Positions 44,934 through 53,757 of a DNA stretch of 64,000 nucleotides are shown here, piece after piece. The notes under the pieces are model-generated. The model was not told the DNA's origin. It worked only from the letters and a program-made list of their open reading frames with translations, and made no database searches. Each line of letters opens with the position of its first letter. Positions within the stretch are counted from its first letter, which is position 1. The DNA lies in assembly GCF_003289645.1 (NCBI RefSeq), contig NZ_QLYX01000004.1, forward strand, positions 372,001-436,000, written 5' to 3'. The stretch is from Actinomadura craniellae (GTDB taxonomy: Bacteria > Actinomycetota > Actinomycetes > Streptosporangiales > Streptosporangiaceae). A program made the translations under genes and the position numbers.

Positions 44934-45431
44934 GGGGACAGACCTTTCCGCCGGAGCAAACTGTATTCGGTTCACAAAGATATACCGCTTCGCTTGCTCA
45001 TGACAATTCAACACTCAGGATCTACTTTCCCTCCCCCTGCGGTAACCCATCGTAATCGGGCTGCCCAATCGGCCACGCCCGGCTTACTGGCGGGAGCCAT
45101 CCTTCTTGGCACACCGCCGGGAGGGTGGTCACCTGTATGGAATTGTCCGTCGGCCAGCAGGGGGTGGAGATAGCCACCAGGGCGACGGAGGGGCTTTCAC
45201 CCTGGCGCCGGGGCAGGAAATACGTGGCTCAGATGGCCTAAACCGCCGGGCTCGTGGGCGGTCTGGCCCGATTAAGCCGATGTATCAGGACTTACCCACC
45301 CAGTCCCCCTCGGGGTGGGTAGTTCCCACTGGGATCCACCGCATCTCCCGGATCCCAGTGCAACTCTCACTGAACTGAACGGGTGCTGAACGCCACAACC
45401 CCCTTGGCATAAGGGAAAAATGGCCCTCGCG
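44934..45431. other. ~500-base non-coding region with several hairpins between the RDD and lsr2 genes
   Basis: No credible gene on either strand; GC is lower than in neighbours. Hairpins: TACCCACCC / GGGTGGGTA around 45293-45320, and a perfect 10-base pair ACTGGGATCC / GGATCCCAGT at 45328-45359 with a 12-base loop. Both genes are on the minus strand, so this is the lsr2 promoter/leader plus possible terminators of the RDD operon. No known riboswitch class was recognised. Confidence 0.6.
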
Positions 45432-45884
45432 CTATCCGGAAGACGCCGTCACCGCGATCACCCGAGTACCGGCGAGCCTGTCGTGCAACGCCTGCCGCCG
45501 CGGTTCCTCAAGGGCGAAGGCGGCGTTACCGACCCAGAACAGCCCCGCGAGAACGTCGAGCACCGGAACGGGCTGGGCCGCCAGCGGCAGCGCGTACGTC
45601 GCGGCGCGCAGTGCCGCCCGTGCCGGATCGAGCCGGGACCGCCCGGCGTCCGGCTGGGGGACCACCGCGAGCCCGGTCAGGCGCTTGCCCAGCGTCCGCC
45701 CCCACAACGCGAGCTGGACGGCCTCATAGACCAGCAGGAGCCCCGGCAGCGCCAGGGGCAGCACGAGTTCGGCCGAAAGGCCGGCGCCCTGCACGACGGC
45801 CACCACGGGCAGGCCGACCACCAACGTGTCGATCAGCCGGGCCACCAGCCGGGGCCCGGGCTCGGCGGCCTCAGTAGGCGGCAC
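45432..45884 (-). CDS. RDD family membrane protein
   Basis: A 150-residue protein of the RDD family, with ARLIDTLVVGLPVVAVVQG (Arg-Asp in TM1), a second TM and the ALWGRTLGKRLTGLAVV loop. About four TM helices. The GTG start overlaps the end of the larger RDD gene by 14 bases. RDD proteins are linked to ion exchange or transport accessory roles; none is proven here. The two RDD genes together look like a small duplicated operon. Confidence 0.85.
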   Translation of the reverse strand: MPPTEAAEPGPRLVARLIDTLVVGLPVVAVVQGAGLSAELVLPLALPGLLLVYEAVQLALWGRTLGKRLTGLAVVPQPDAGRSRLDPARAALRAATYALPLAAQPVPVLDVLAGLFWVGNAAFALEEPRRQALHDRLAGTRVIAVTASSG

Positions 45885-46497
45885 GGTCGTCGATGACGAC
45901 CGTTCGGGCGAACCGGTCGTGCATGGCCTGGTTCAGCGGCCGGTCCCAGACGGCCCACACGTAGGCCATCACCATGCCGACGCTCACCAGCAGGATCCCG
46001 TAGGCCGCGTAGTCCCAGACGAACACCGTCACGACCAGGAAGAAGAAGAACCCGATCTGGTAGCCGACGTTGTTCACCCCGGCCCGCCAGACGGCCTGGA
46101 CCTGCGGCAGCGGGTCACCCGGCGGGTTGACCTGGACCACGCGCAGGTGGAGCACCCGCTTGCCCAGCGTCTGCCCCCACATCGCCAGCTGCACCGCCTC
46201 GTAGATGAACGGCAGCACCGACAGCACGATGAACAGGGTGATGATGATGGGCCAGTTCCAGACGCCGCCCTCGGTACTGGTCTTGCTGCCGGGGGCGTCC
46301 AGTCCCATGGCGCCGAACGCGATCGGCAGCACCAGCGCGAATCCGAAGACCGCGACCAAAATGGTGTCCATCGCCCGCGCCCCCGCGCGCCGCAGCAACG
46401 GGGCCAGCGGCAGTTCTTCGGGACTGCCGTAGGAAGGACCCGCGTATTCGGAGTAGGACGCCTCGCGGGTCCGCGGGTCGTAGGGGGGTTCGCTCAT
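45871..46497 (-). CDS. RDD family membrane protein
   Basis: A 208-residue RDD protein with a disordered Tyr/Pro/Ser-rich N-terminus, then RRAGARAMDTILVAVFGFAL, a short extracytoplasmic loop, and VQLAMWGQTLGKRVLHLRVV, the family motif shared with the next gene. The C-terminus HDRFARTVVID is typical. It starts 7 bases after the acetyltransferase stop, so it is likely co-transcribed with it. Confidence 0.88.
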   Translation of the reverse strand: MSEPPYDPRTREASYSEYAGPSYGSPEELPLAPLLRRAGARAMDTILVAVFGFALVLPIAFGAMGLDAPGSKTSTEGGVWNWPIIITLFIVLSVLPFIYEAVQLAMWGQTLGKRVLHLRVVQVNPPGDPLPQVQAVWRAGVNNVGYQIGFFFFLVVTVFVWDYAAYGILLVSVGMVMAYVWAVWDRPLNQAMHDRFARTVVIDDRAAY

Positions 46498-46503
46498 GGT
46501 GGC

Positions 46504-47016
46504 TCAGTCCTCCAGGCGGAGCAGCATCCGGGTGTTCCCCAAGGTATTCGGCTTCACCCGATCCAGATCGAGGAACTCGGCGACTCCTTCGTCATAGGAA
46601 CGCAGCAGCTCCTCATACACCTCCGGCGACACCGGAGTTCCCAGGATCTGGCGGAAGCCGTGGCGGCCGAAGAACTCCACCTCGAAGGTGAGGCAGAAAA
46701 CCCTGCGGACACCCAGTTCCCGCGCGGTTTCCAGTAGCCGGGCCACGATACGGTGACCGATCCCGCGGCCGGCGCAGTCGGGATCGACCGCGACCGACCG
46801 GACTTCGGCCAGGTCCTCCCACATCACATGCAAGGCGCCGCAGCCGGCTATCCGGTCGTACTGGAGATCCTCGGCCACCCAGAACTCCTGGATGTCCTCA
46901 TAGAGGGTAACCGTCGTCTTTTCGAGCAAACGGCGGCCCGCTCCGGCGTACAGATCGACGAGCCGCCGGATCTCCGGGACGTCACCGGTCCGGGCACGCC
47001 TGATCAGGATCTCCAC
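46504..47016 (-). CDS. argA: GNAT N-acetyltransferase, actinobacterial ArgA-like (Rv2747 type)
   Basis: A 170-residue GNAT enzyme. The acetyl-CoA motif is AVDPDCAGRGIGHRIVARLL, followed by LTFEVEFFGRHGFRQI, the pattern of short actinobacterial N-acetylglutamate synthases. In mycobacteria this class starts arginine synthesis by acetylating glutamate or glutamine. It lacks the N-terminal kinase-like domain of E. coli ArgA. First gene of the GNAT-RDD-RDD run. Confidence 0.83.
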   Translation of the reverse strand: MEILIRRARTGDVPEIRRLVDLYAGAGRRLLEKTTVTLYEDIQEFWVAEDLQYDRIAGCGALHVMWEDLAEVRSVAVDPDCAGRGIGHRIVARLLETARELGVRRVFCLTFEVEFFGRHGFRQILGTPVSPEVYEELLRSYDEGVAEFLDLDRVKPNTLGNTRMLLRLED

Positions 47017-47221
47017 AACGGAGTCACACTAGCGGCCCCCGATTCCCCACCCCGGCAGTAGGGCGAATCCCGGAACCTTCCCCATCACGAACGGATGACG
47101 AATCGACCGCCAGAGAGTCACCACACCGTTGCGACCTGCAAGTTTCGCCGTTCTGGTTGGCATCCGGCGCTGACTCCGTTAGTGTCCCTCGCTGATATCG
47201 ACGCCATGCTCGTGGCCGTCG

Positions 47222-47355
47222 AACCGCCGAGTCCACAGACACGCCCGTGTCCTTGCGAACCGGGGACCCACACTTCCCGGGGTGAATCCGCGTCCCCCGC
47301 GCCGCGGTAGGGCTACTCCTGGCCCGAACCCGTCAGCTAACCCGGTAGGCGGCCG
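47222..47355 (+). promoter_or_regulatory. c-di-AMP (ydaO/yuaA) riboswitch
   Basis: Leader of the NlpC/P60 gene. Conserved blocks of the actinobacterial ydaO class are present: CCGGGGACCCAC, then CCCGGGGTGAATCCGCGTC and, after a CCCGCGCCGCGG stem, CGAACCCGTCAGCTAACCCG and GTAGGCGG. The boundaries are approximate. In actinomycetes these switches turn off wall-hydrolase genes when c-di-AMP is high. The ligand synthase DisA is encoded 16 kb upstream. Confidence 0.88.
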
Positions 47356-47370
47356 AGGAGAGGAGTCCGA

Positions 47371-48360
47371 GTGCAGCCCATGCGGTCCAAACGGGTGTCG
47401 CCCCCCCGGCGCCGGCCGGCCCGACGGATCAGCGCCTTCACCGCCGCCTTCGTGACGATCGCCGTCGTCCTGCCGGGCGGCGTCGGCCGGGCGGAGCCGG
47501 AGCCGCCGCTCAAGGACCTCCGCACCCAGGCCGAGAAGCTCGCCGACCAGATGGAGCAGCTGACCGAGCAGTACAACGGGCTCCGGGTCCGGCTCCAGCA
47601 GGCGCAGCGGGCGGCCCGGGTCGCCGCCGGCAACGCCGACCGCCAGCAGCGGGCGCTCCAGGGCGTGCAGGACCAGGTGAGCGGCATGGCCGCCAGCCGC
47701 TACATGAGCAGCGGCATCGACCCGACGGTCGCCCTCGCCACCGCGAACGACCCCCAGGCGCTGCTCGACCAGGCCGCCACCCTGAACTACTTCGCCACCC
47801 AGAACGGCACCAAGGTGCTGGGCCTGGTGCAGGCGATGCAGGCCGCGCAGCGCGCCCGCAAGGCCGCCGACGAGCGTGCCGACGAGGTCGAGAAGCTGCG
47901 CACCGACCTCGACGCCAAGCGCAAGAAGGTCGCCGAGCTCTACGAGAAGCTGCGCGGCCGGATCGTCAAGCGCGACCCCTCGGCCCTGGCCACCCTGCCC
48001 GTGCTGGGCGGCGGCAAGGCCGCCCAGGCGCTGCGCCTGGCGATGGGCAAGCTGGGCCGGCCGTACGTGTGGGGCGCCGAGGGTCCCAACTCGTTCGACT
48101 GCTCGGGGCTGGTCATGTGGGCGTACCGGCAGGTCGGCGTCAACCTGCCGCACTACACCGGCAGCCAGTGGAACGCGGGCACGCACATCTCCCGCAGCCA
48201 GCTCCAGCCCGGTGACCTGGTGTTCTTCTACAACGACCTGCACCACGTGGGCCTGTACATCGGCAACGGCAAGATGCTCCACGCCCCGCAGACCGGTGAC
48301 GTGGTCAAGATCGCCCCGATTGCGGGACGCCCCTACGCCGGCGCCGTCCGGGTGGCCTGA
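47371..48360 (+). CDS. Secreted NlpC/P60 peptidoglycan endopeptidase
   Basis: A 329-residue exported hydrolase. A basic N-terminus and signal helix (ISAFTAAFVTIAVVLPGGVG) is followed by a long coiled coil (~45-200, Gln/Ala/Arg-rich) and a C-terminal NlpC/P60 domain with catalytic Cys244 (SFDCSGLV), His292 (HHVGLYIG) and His304 (MLHAP). It cleaves the stem-peptide D-gamma-Glu-diaminopimelate bond. The GTG has AGGAG five bases upstream. Expression should be controlled by the c-di-AMP riboswitch just upstream. Confidence 0.95.
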   Translation: MQPMRSKRVSPPRRRPARRISAFTAAFVTIAVVLPGGVGRAEPEPPLKDLRTQAEKLADQMEQLTEQYNGLRVRLQQAQRAARVAAGNADRQQRALQGVQDQVSGMAASRYMSSGIDPTVALATANDPQALLDQAATLNYFATQNGTKVLGLVQAMQAAQRARKAADERADEVEKLRTDLDAKRKKVAELYEKLRGRIVKRDPSALATLPVLGGGKAAQALRLAMGKLGRPYVWGAEGPNSFDCSGLVMWAYRQVGVNLPHYTGSQWNAGTHISRSQLQPGDLVFFYNDLHHVGLYIGNGKMLHAPQTGDVVKIAPIAGRPYAGAVRVA

Positions 48361-48427
48361 TCTCCGCCGAGACGCTCCCCGAGCGGAGCGGACCGATGCT
48401 CGGCCGCGCCCCGTCCCGGAGCACGCT

Positions 48428-48964
48428 TCAGATGAGCTGCCTGCGGGCCGCCCAGACCACCGCCTCGATCGGTGTGTTCACCTCGAGGCGGTCGCAGATG
48501 GACCGGAGCCGGCGCCGCAGGGTCCGGGCGCTGAGCTCCAGCTTGCGCGCGGCGACGTCGGCGGTGACACCACTCGCGATCTCGGCGAGCAGTCGGAGGT
48601 CCTCCTCACTCAAGCCTGGTTCTTCAGCGCCACGACTACGTGCGAGTGTGGCCTGTTCCACTCCGTCCTCCCTCATCTGTGGTGACGACAGCGCAGGCAT
48701 GGTCGGGCCTGCATCGGTTCGCGCAGTGATGCGGGGTCCGGAGCCGGCCGATCCGATGGACGACGGTTGGCCGGAGTCGGCCGATGATGCAATTTCAGGC
48801 CGCGGCGGGGGAACTCCGGTTAACGATTCACTCGTTGGGTCACCGAACCGAGCGCCGGTCCCGGAAGTAGCGGGCACGGTCTCCAGAGGGGAGGGCTCCC
48901 CCCGGTCGTCGCCGTGGGCGTACGACGGGTTCCGGCCGGTCCGGGCGCAGCCGGGACGGGCCAT
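48428..48964 (-). CDS. LuxR-type helix-turn-helix regulator with disordered N-terminus
   Basis: Residues of the C-terminal ~62 form a LuxR/GerE-like HTH (LSEEDLRLLAEIASGVTADV, then ARKLELSARTLRRRLRSICD). The preceding ~110 residues are Pro/Ser/Gly-rich with no domain. The start is unclear: ATG at 48964 has AGAGG upstream, but ATGs at 48700 and 48676 give 90- and 82-residue HTH-only proteins. No receiver domain, so it is an orphan regulator of unknown target. The 230 bases between it and the divergent LacI gene contain nothing recognisable. Confidence 0.68.
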   Translation of the reverse strand: MARPGCARTGRNPSYAHGDDRGEPSPLETVPATSGTGARFGDPTSESLTGVPPPRPEIASSADSGQPSSIGSAGSGPRITARTDAGPTMPALSSPQMREDGVEQATLARSRGAEEPGLSEEDLRLLAEIASGVTADVAARKLELSARTLRRRLRSICDRLEVNTPIEAVVWAARRQLI

Positions 48965-49194
48965 GGCAGCAGCCTCTTCCACCCGTCTCTGCACGCCTGA
49001 ACCCCGACCTTGATCGTGAATCGTTTCAAGCTACGCTTCGGCTCGGAACGCTAGGCGGCCTGATCCTTACCGTCAAGCGCACAAAGATGACGGCAAGTGC
49101 ACGCGTTATGGCATTCGGCTACCAGGCATTGTCGGGCTTTGTTCACTGACCGTGTTTACCTGCGAAAACCACGTCGGTCACGGCGAGGAGTCAA

Positions 49195-50202
49195 GTGCCA
49201 CAGAGCAGCATCCGCGAGGTCGCAAGGCATGCGGGAGTCTCAGTTGGGACCGTTTCGAATGTCCTAAACCGGCCAGATCTCGTGGCCGAAGCCACCCGTG
49301 TCCGGGTCCAGGCCGCCATAGCCGAGCTCGGTTTCGTCCGTAACGAGTCGGCCCGCCGGCTGCGGCAGGGCCCGCCCGCCCCCGGCGGCGGCGTCGTCGG
49401 AGTGCTCATCCGGGACGTCGCCAACCCCTATTTCACTGACGTCGCCCGCGGCACCGAGGCCGTGCTCAGCGCGCACGGGATCGACGCGCTCTGGTGCACC
49501 AGCGAGGGCTCCCGCGACAAGGAACTGCGCTGCCTGGACTTCCTCCACGAGCACGGCGCCGCGGCGGTGCTGATCATGCCTGTGGGCCAGGGGGCGGAGA
49601 GCGTCGCCCGGGCGCGCGCCCACGGGATGGGCGTGGTGACGCTCGACCGCGAGCTTCCCCGCGCCGACGGCTGCACGGCCCGGGCCGACCACGGCGCGGG
49701 CGGCGCGCTCGCCGCCCGGCACCTGATCGACCGGGGGCGTACCCGGCTGGCCTTCGTCACCGGCGCGCCCAACTCCCCGCCCTGCCGGCAGCGGCAGGCC
49801 GGCGCGGTCCGGGAACTGGCCCGGGACGGTCACGAGCCGCTGCTCACCCTGCCGCAGGGCGACATGACCCCCACCCTCGGGCAGGAGGCGGCCCGGCGGT
49901 TGCTCGCCCTGCCCCGGCCGCCGACCGGTGTCTTCTGCGCCAACGACCTGCTGGCCATCGGGGTGGTCAACGAGTTGCTCCGGCAGGGGGTCCGGGTGCC
50001 GGAGGACATCGCGGTGATCGGCTACGACGACATCGAACTGGCCGCCACCGCGGCCGTGCCGCTCACCACCGTGCGCCAGCCCCGCAACGAACTCGGACAG
50101 ATCGCGGCGGAACTGGCACTGGCCGAGAGCGGCACGGCGTCCGATCATGTTCATCGGCATGTCGTGCTCGCACCGGAGCTCGTCGTGCGCGACTCGACCT
50201 GA
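49195..50202 (+). CDS. LacI family transcriptional regulator
   Basis: A 335-residue repressor. The LacI HTH is SSIREVARHAGVSVGTVSNV followed by LNRPDLVAEATRVRV with the hinge helix; the periplasmic-binding-protein-like sensor domain is GVLIRDVANPYFTDVARG to the end (IAVIGYDDIELAA). It probably binds a sugar or small effector. The GTG start has GAGGAG five bases upstream. A cytochrome P450 gene follows 24 bases downstream, so the two may share a transcript; the P450 would be a possible target. Confidence 0.93.
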   Translation: MPQSSIREVARHAGVSVGTVSNVLNRPDLVAEATRVRVQAAIAELGFVRNESARRLRQGPPAPGGGVVGVLIRDVANPYFTDVARGTEAVLSAHGIDALWCTSEGSRDKELRCLDFLHEHGAAAVLIMPVGQGAESVARARAHGMGVVTLDRELPRADGCTARADHGAGGALAARHLIDRGRTRLAFVTGAPNSPPCRQRQAGAVRELARDGHEPLLTLPQGDMTPTLGQEAARRLLALPRPPTGVFCANDLLAIGVVNELLRQGVRVPEDIAVIGYDDIELAATAAVPLTTVRQPRNELGQIAAELALAESGTASDHVHRHVVLAPELVVRDST

Positions 50203-50226
50203 ATTCCCGCCCCCGGAGGAGGCCCC

Positions 50227-51416
50227 GTGAAGGCCACCGTCGACGTCCCCTCGATCCTCGGTTTCGACCCCGCCGATCCTGGATTCCTGGCCGACCCCTA
50301 CGCGCACTACCGGCGGCTCGACGCGGCCGAGGCGCTGCGCCGCACGCCCGGCGGGCTCTGGGTGACGACCTCCTACGAGCTGTGCGGGCACGTGCTGCGC
50401 GACGCCCGGTTCGGGCACCACCCCGAGGGGATCGCCCAGGTGCCCCGGCGGCGGTCGTTCCTGACCCTGGACCCGCCCGACCACACCCGGCTGCGCCGGC
50501 TGGTGGGCAAGGCGTTCACCGCGCGGATGGTCGAGCGGCTCCGGCCCCGGGTGGAGGCCGTCGTCGACGAGCTGCTCGCCGATGTCCGCGGCGAGGTGGA
50601 CCTGCTCGAAACGCTGGCCTACCGCTACCGGTGATCATGATCAGTGAGCTGCTGGGCGTCCCGCCGGAGGACTACGCGCGGTTCGGGGCCTGGTCGGCGG
50701 CGCTCGCCCGCAGCCTGGACCCGGAGTTCCTGCTGCCCGACCGGGAGATCGCCGCCCGGGACGCCGCCCGGGTGGAGTTCGCCGGCTACTTCCGCGAGCT
50801 GATCGAGCGCCGCCGGGCCGAGCCCGCCGACGACCTGCTCAGCGCGCTGGTCGCGGTGTCCGCCGACGGCGACGCGCTGTCGGAGGAGGAGCTGGTGGCC
50901 ACCTGCATCCTGCTGCTGATCGCCGGGCACGAGACGACCGTCAACCTGATCGCGGGCGGCACCCTGGCGTTGCTCCGCCACCCGGCCGAGCTGAAGTGGT
51001 TCCGGTCGCACCCCGAGCACGCCGCGGCCGCGGTCGAGGAACTGCTGCGGTACGACCCGCCGGTCCAGCTCACCATGCGGTCGGCGCTGGAGGACGTCCC
51101 GCTGGCGGGGACGCTGGTCCAGCGCGGCCAGCCGGTCCTGATGCTGATCGGCGCGGCCAACCGCGACCCGGCGTTCTTCGCCGACCCCGACCGGCTCGAC
51201 CTGACCCGGTACACCGGCGACCGCCCGGCACCCGGGCACCTGGCGTTCGGGCACGGCATCCACTTCTGCCTGGGCGCGCCGCTGGCCCGGCTGGAGGGCC
51301 GGATCGCGCTGTCACGGCTGATGGAGCGCGAGGTCACGCCGGCCTGGTCGGAGCTGGCCTACCGCGACAACCTGATCCTGCGCGGGCTGGCCGCGCTACC
51401 GGTCACTCTGGCTTGA
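50227..51416 (+). pseudogene. Cytochrome P450, interrupted by a one-base frameshift
   Basis: Both halves belong to one P450 of ~396 residues. Frame 1 (50227-50634) gives the N-terminus to LETLAYRYR and a premature stop; another frame continues with LPVIMISELLGVPPEDYARF to 51416. Adding one C at ~50622-50624 restores LAYPLPVIMISELLG. The intact downstream part has the I-helix AGHETT, the ExxR motif (EELLRYDPP) and the haem loop FGHGIHFCLGAPLARLEG. So either the gene is a recent pseudogene or the base was lost in sequencing. It ends by overlapping the lysS 3' end by 14 bases. Confidence 0.88.
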
Positions 51417-52902
51417 CCAGCGGGAACAGGATCGTCTCGCGGATGTTCCGGCCGGTGAAGGCCATGATCATCCGGTCGATGCCGGCGCCCATCCCGCCGG
51501 TGGGCGGCATGGCGTACTCCAGCGCGCGCAGGAAGTCCTCGTCGAGCTGCATCGCCTCGGGGTCGCCGCCCGCGGCCAGCAGCGACTGCTCGGTCAGCCG
51601 GCGGCGCTGCTCGATCGGGTCGACCAGCTCGGAGTAGGCGGTGCCCAGCTCGGTGCCGAACCCGATCAGGTCCCACTTCTCGGTCAGCAGCGGCTCGGTG
51701 CGGTGCTGCCGGGTCAGCGGGGAGGTCTCCAGCGGGTAGTCCATGACGAACGTGGGCTGGATCAGGGTGTGCTCGACCAGCTCCTCGAAGATCTCCTGGA
51801 CCAGCCGGCCCTGGCCCCACTTGGGGTCCCAGTGCAGCTCGCGGGAGTCGGCGTGCTTGCGCACCCGCTCCAGCGGGGTGTGCGGGGTGACCTCCTCGCC
51901 CAGTGCCTCCGACACCGCCCCGTACAGCGTGATCCGGGGCCACTCGGCCAGCCCCAGGTCGACCTCGCGGCCGTCGTTGACCACCACGGTGGTGCCCAGC
52001 GCGGCGACGACCGCGCGCTGGTACATCCGCTGGGTGAGGTCGGCCATGTCGTTGTAGTCGAGGTAGGTGCCGTACGCCTCGAGCATGGTGAACTCGGGGT
52101 TGTGGGTGGCGTCGGCGCCCTCGTTGCGGAAGTTGCGGTTGATCTCGAAGACCTTGTCGATGCCGCCGACGACCAGCCGCTTGAGGTAGAGCTCGATCGC
52201 GATCCGCAGGTACAGGTCCATGCCGTACGCGTTGATGTGCGTCTTGAACGGGCGCGCGGCGGCGCCGCCGTGGATCGGCTGGAGCATGGGCGTCTCGACC
52301 TCGAGGTAGCCCTCCTCGTGCCAGAAGTCGCGGACCGCGCGCACGGTGTCGCTGCGCAGCCGGGCCATCCGCCGGGCCTCGTCGTTGACGATCAGGTCGA
52401 CGTAGCGCAGCCGGACCCGCTGCTCGGGGTCGGTCAGCCCGGCGTGCTTCTCCGGCAGCGGGCGCAGGCACTTGGACGTGATCGCGTACCGGTCTGCCAT
52501 GATCGACAGCTCGCCCCGGCGGGAGGTGATGATCTCGCCCTCCACGCCGATGTGGTCGCCAAGGTCGACGTCGCGCTTCCAGGCGTCCAGCGCCTCCTGG
52601 CCCACCTTGGCCAGCGACAGCATGACCTGGACGTCGCCGGAGCCGTCGCGGATCGTGGCGAAGCACAGCTTGCCGGTGTTGCGGACCAACATCACCCGGC
52701 CGGCGACGCCCACCCGCTCGCCCGTCTCGGTGCCCGGCTCCAGGTCGGGGTATTTCCCGCGCACCTCGGCGATCGTCGCGGTGCGGGGGAAGGTCACCGG
52801 GTAGGGATCGACGCCGCTCTCGCGGAGCCGGTCGAGCTTCTCCCGGCGCACCCGCATCTGCTCCGGAAGGTCGTCGTAGGCCGTCTGCTGCTGGTCACTC
52901 AC
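51403..52902 (-). CDS. lysS: Lysine--tRNA ligase (class II)
   Basis: A 499-residue class II aminoacyl-tRNA synthetase. The OB-fold anticodon domain is at the N-terminus (VAGRVMLVRNTGKLCFATIR). Motif 1 includes FLEVETPML-like VETPMLQPIHGGA, motif 2 FEINRNFRNEGADATHNPEF, and motif 3 GGMGAGIDRMIM. It is the last gene of the minus-strand cofactor run, 51 bases after coaX, and converges on the P450 gene. Essential housekeeping. Confidence 0.97.
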   Translation of the reverse strand: MSDQQQTAYDDLPEQMRVRREKLDRLRESGVDPYPVTFPRTATIAEVRGKYPDLEPGTETGERVGVAGRVMLVRNTGKLCFATIRDGSGDVQVMLSLAKVGQEALDAWKRDVDLGDHIGVEGEIITSRRGELSIMADRYAITSKCLRPLPEKHAGLTDPEQRVRLRYVDLIVNDEARRMARLRSDTVRAVRDFWHEEGYLEVETPMLQPIHGGAAARPFKTHINAYGMDLYLRIAIELYLKRLVVGGIDKVFEINRNFRNEGADATHNPEFTMLEAYGTYLDYNDMADLTQRMYQRAVVAALGTTVVVNDGREVDLGLAEWPRITLYGAVSEALGEEVTPHTPLERVRKHADSRELHWDPKWGQGRLVQEIFEELVEHTLIQPTFVMDYPLETSPLTRQHRTEPLLTEKWDLIGFGTELGTAYSELVDPIEQRRRLTEQSLLAAGGDPEAMQLDEDFLRALEYAMPPTGGMGAGIDRMIMAFTGRNIRETILFPLVKPE

Positions 52903-52953
52903 GCCCGCCAGGCTACCGACCGTCTCCGGCCCGCCGCGAACGACTTGCCCCGG

Positions 52954-53742
52954 TCAGGAGCCGCCGATGTTGCGCTCGTAGATGATGCGCAGGCCGATCA
53001 GGGTGAGCCACGGCTCGAAGACGTCGATGCTGCTCGCCTCGTCCAGCACCAGGGGGGCCAGCCCACCGGTCGCGACGACGGTGACGTCCGCGGCGTCCGG
53101 GGCCAGTTCCCGCGACATGCGCTCGACGATGCCGTCCACCTGGCCGGCGAAGCCGAAGATGATGCCCGACTGCAGCGCCTCAACGGTGTTCTTGGCGATC
53201 ACGCTGCGGGGACGGACCAGCTCGATCTTGTGCAGTTGCGCGCCGCGCGAGGACAGCGCGTCCACCGAGATCTCGATGCCGGGGGCGATCGCCCCGCCGA
53301 CGTACTCGCCCCGGGCGGAGACCGCGTCGAAGGTGGTGGCGGTACCGAAGTCCACCACGATCGCCGGCCCGCCGTACAGGTGGATGGCGGCGAGCGCGTT
53401 GACGATGCGGTCGGAGCCGACCTCCTTGGGGTTGTCCATCCGGACCGGCACCCCGGTCTTCACCCCCGGCTCCACGATCACCGCGGGGACGTCGCCGTAG
53501 TAGCGCCGGCACATCTCCCGCATCTCGTGCAGCACGGACGGCACCGTGGAGCACAGCGCGATCCCGGCGATGTCGGTGTCGGCCAGCAGCGGGCTCTGCT
53601 GCACCAGCCCCTGGAGGACCACCGCGATCTCGTCGGCGGTGCGCCGGGCGTCGGTGTTGATGCGCCAGTGCTCAATCACCTCCTCGCCCTCGAAGAGGCC
53701 CAGCACGGTATGGGTGTTGCCGACGTCGATCGTGAGCAGCAT
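52954..53742 (-). CDS. coaX: Type III pantothenate kinase
   Basis: Phosphorylates pantothenate in CoA synthesis. The 262-residue ASKHA-fold protein starts MLLTIDVGNTHTVLGLFEGE, has the catalytic-loop aspartates in VVDFGTATTFDAV, and the GLAPLVLDEAS tail. Type III kinases need monovalent cation and are insensitive to CoA feedback. It lies 15 bases after nadC; panC and panD of the same pathway are upstream in the same run. Confidence 0.95.
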   Translation of the reverse strand: MLLTIDVGNTHTVLGLFEGEEVIEHWRINTDARRTADEIAVVLQGLVQQSPLLADTDIAGIALCSTVPSVLHEMREMCRRYYGDVPAVIVEPGVKTGVPVRMDNPKEVGSDRIVNALAAIHLYGGPAIVVDFGTATTFDAVSARGEYVGGAIAPGIEISVDALSSRGAQLHKIELVRPRSVIAKNTVEALQSGIIFGFAGQVDGIVERMSRELAPDAADVTVVATGGLAPLVLDEASSIDVFEPWLTLIGLRIIYERNIGGS

Positions 53743-53757
53743 CAGGTCCCCGCTCTA

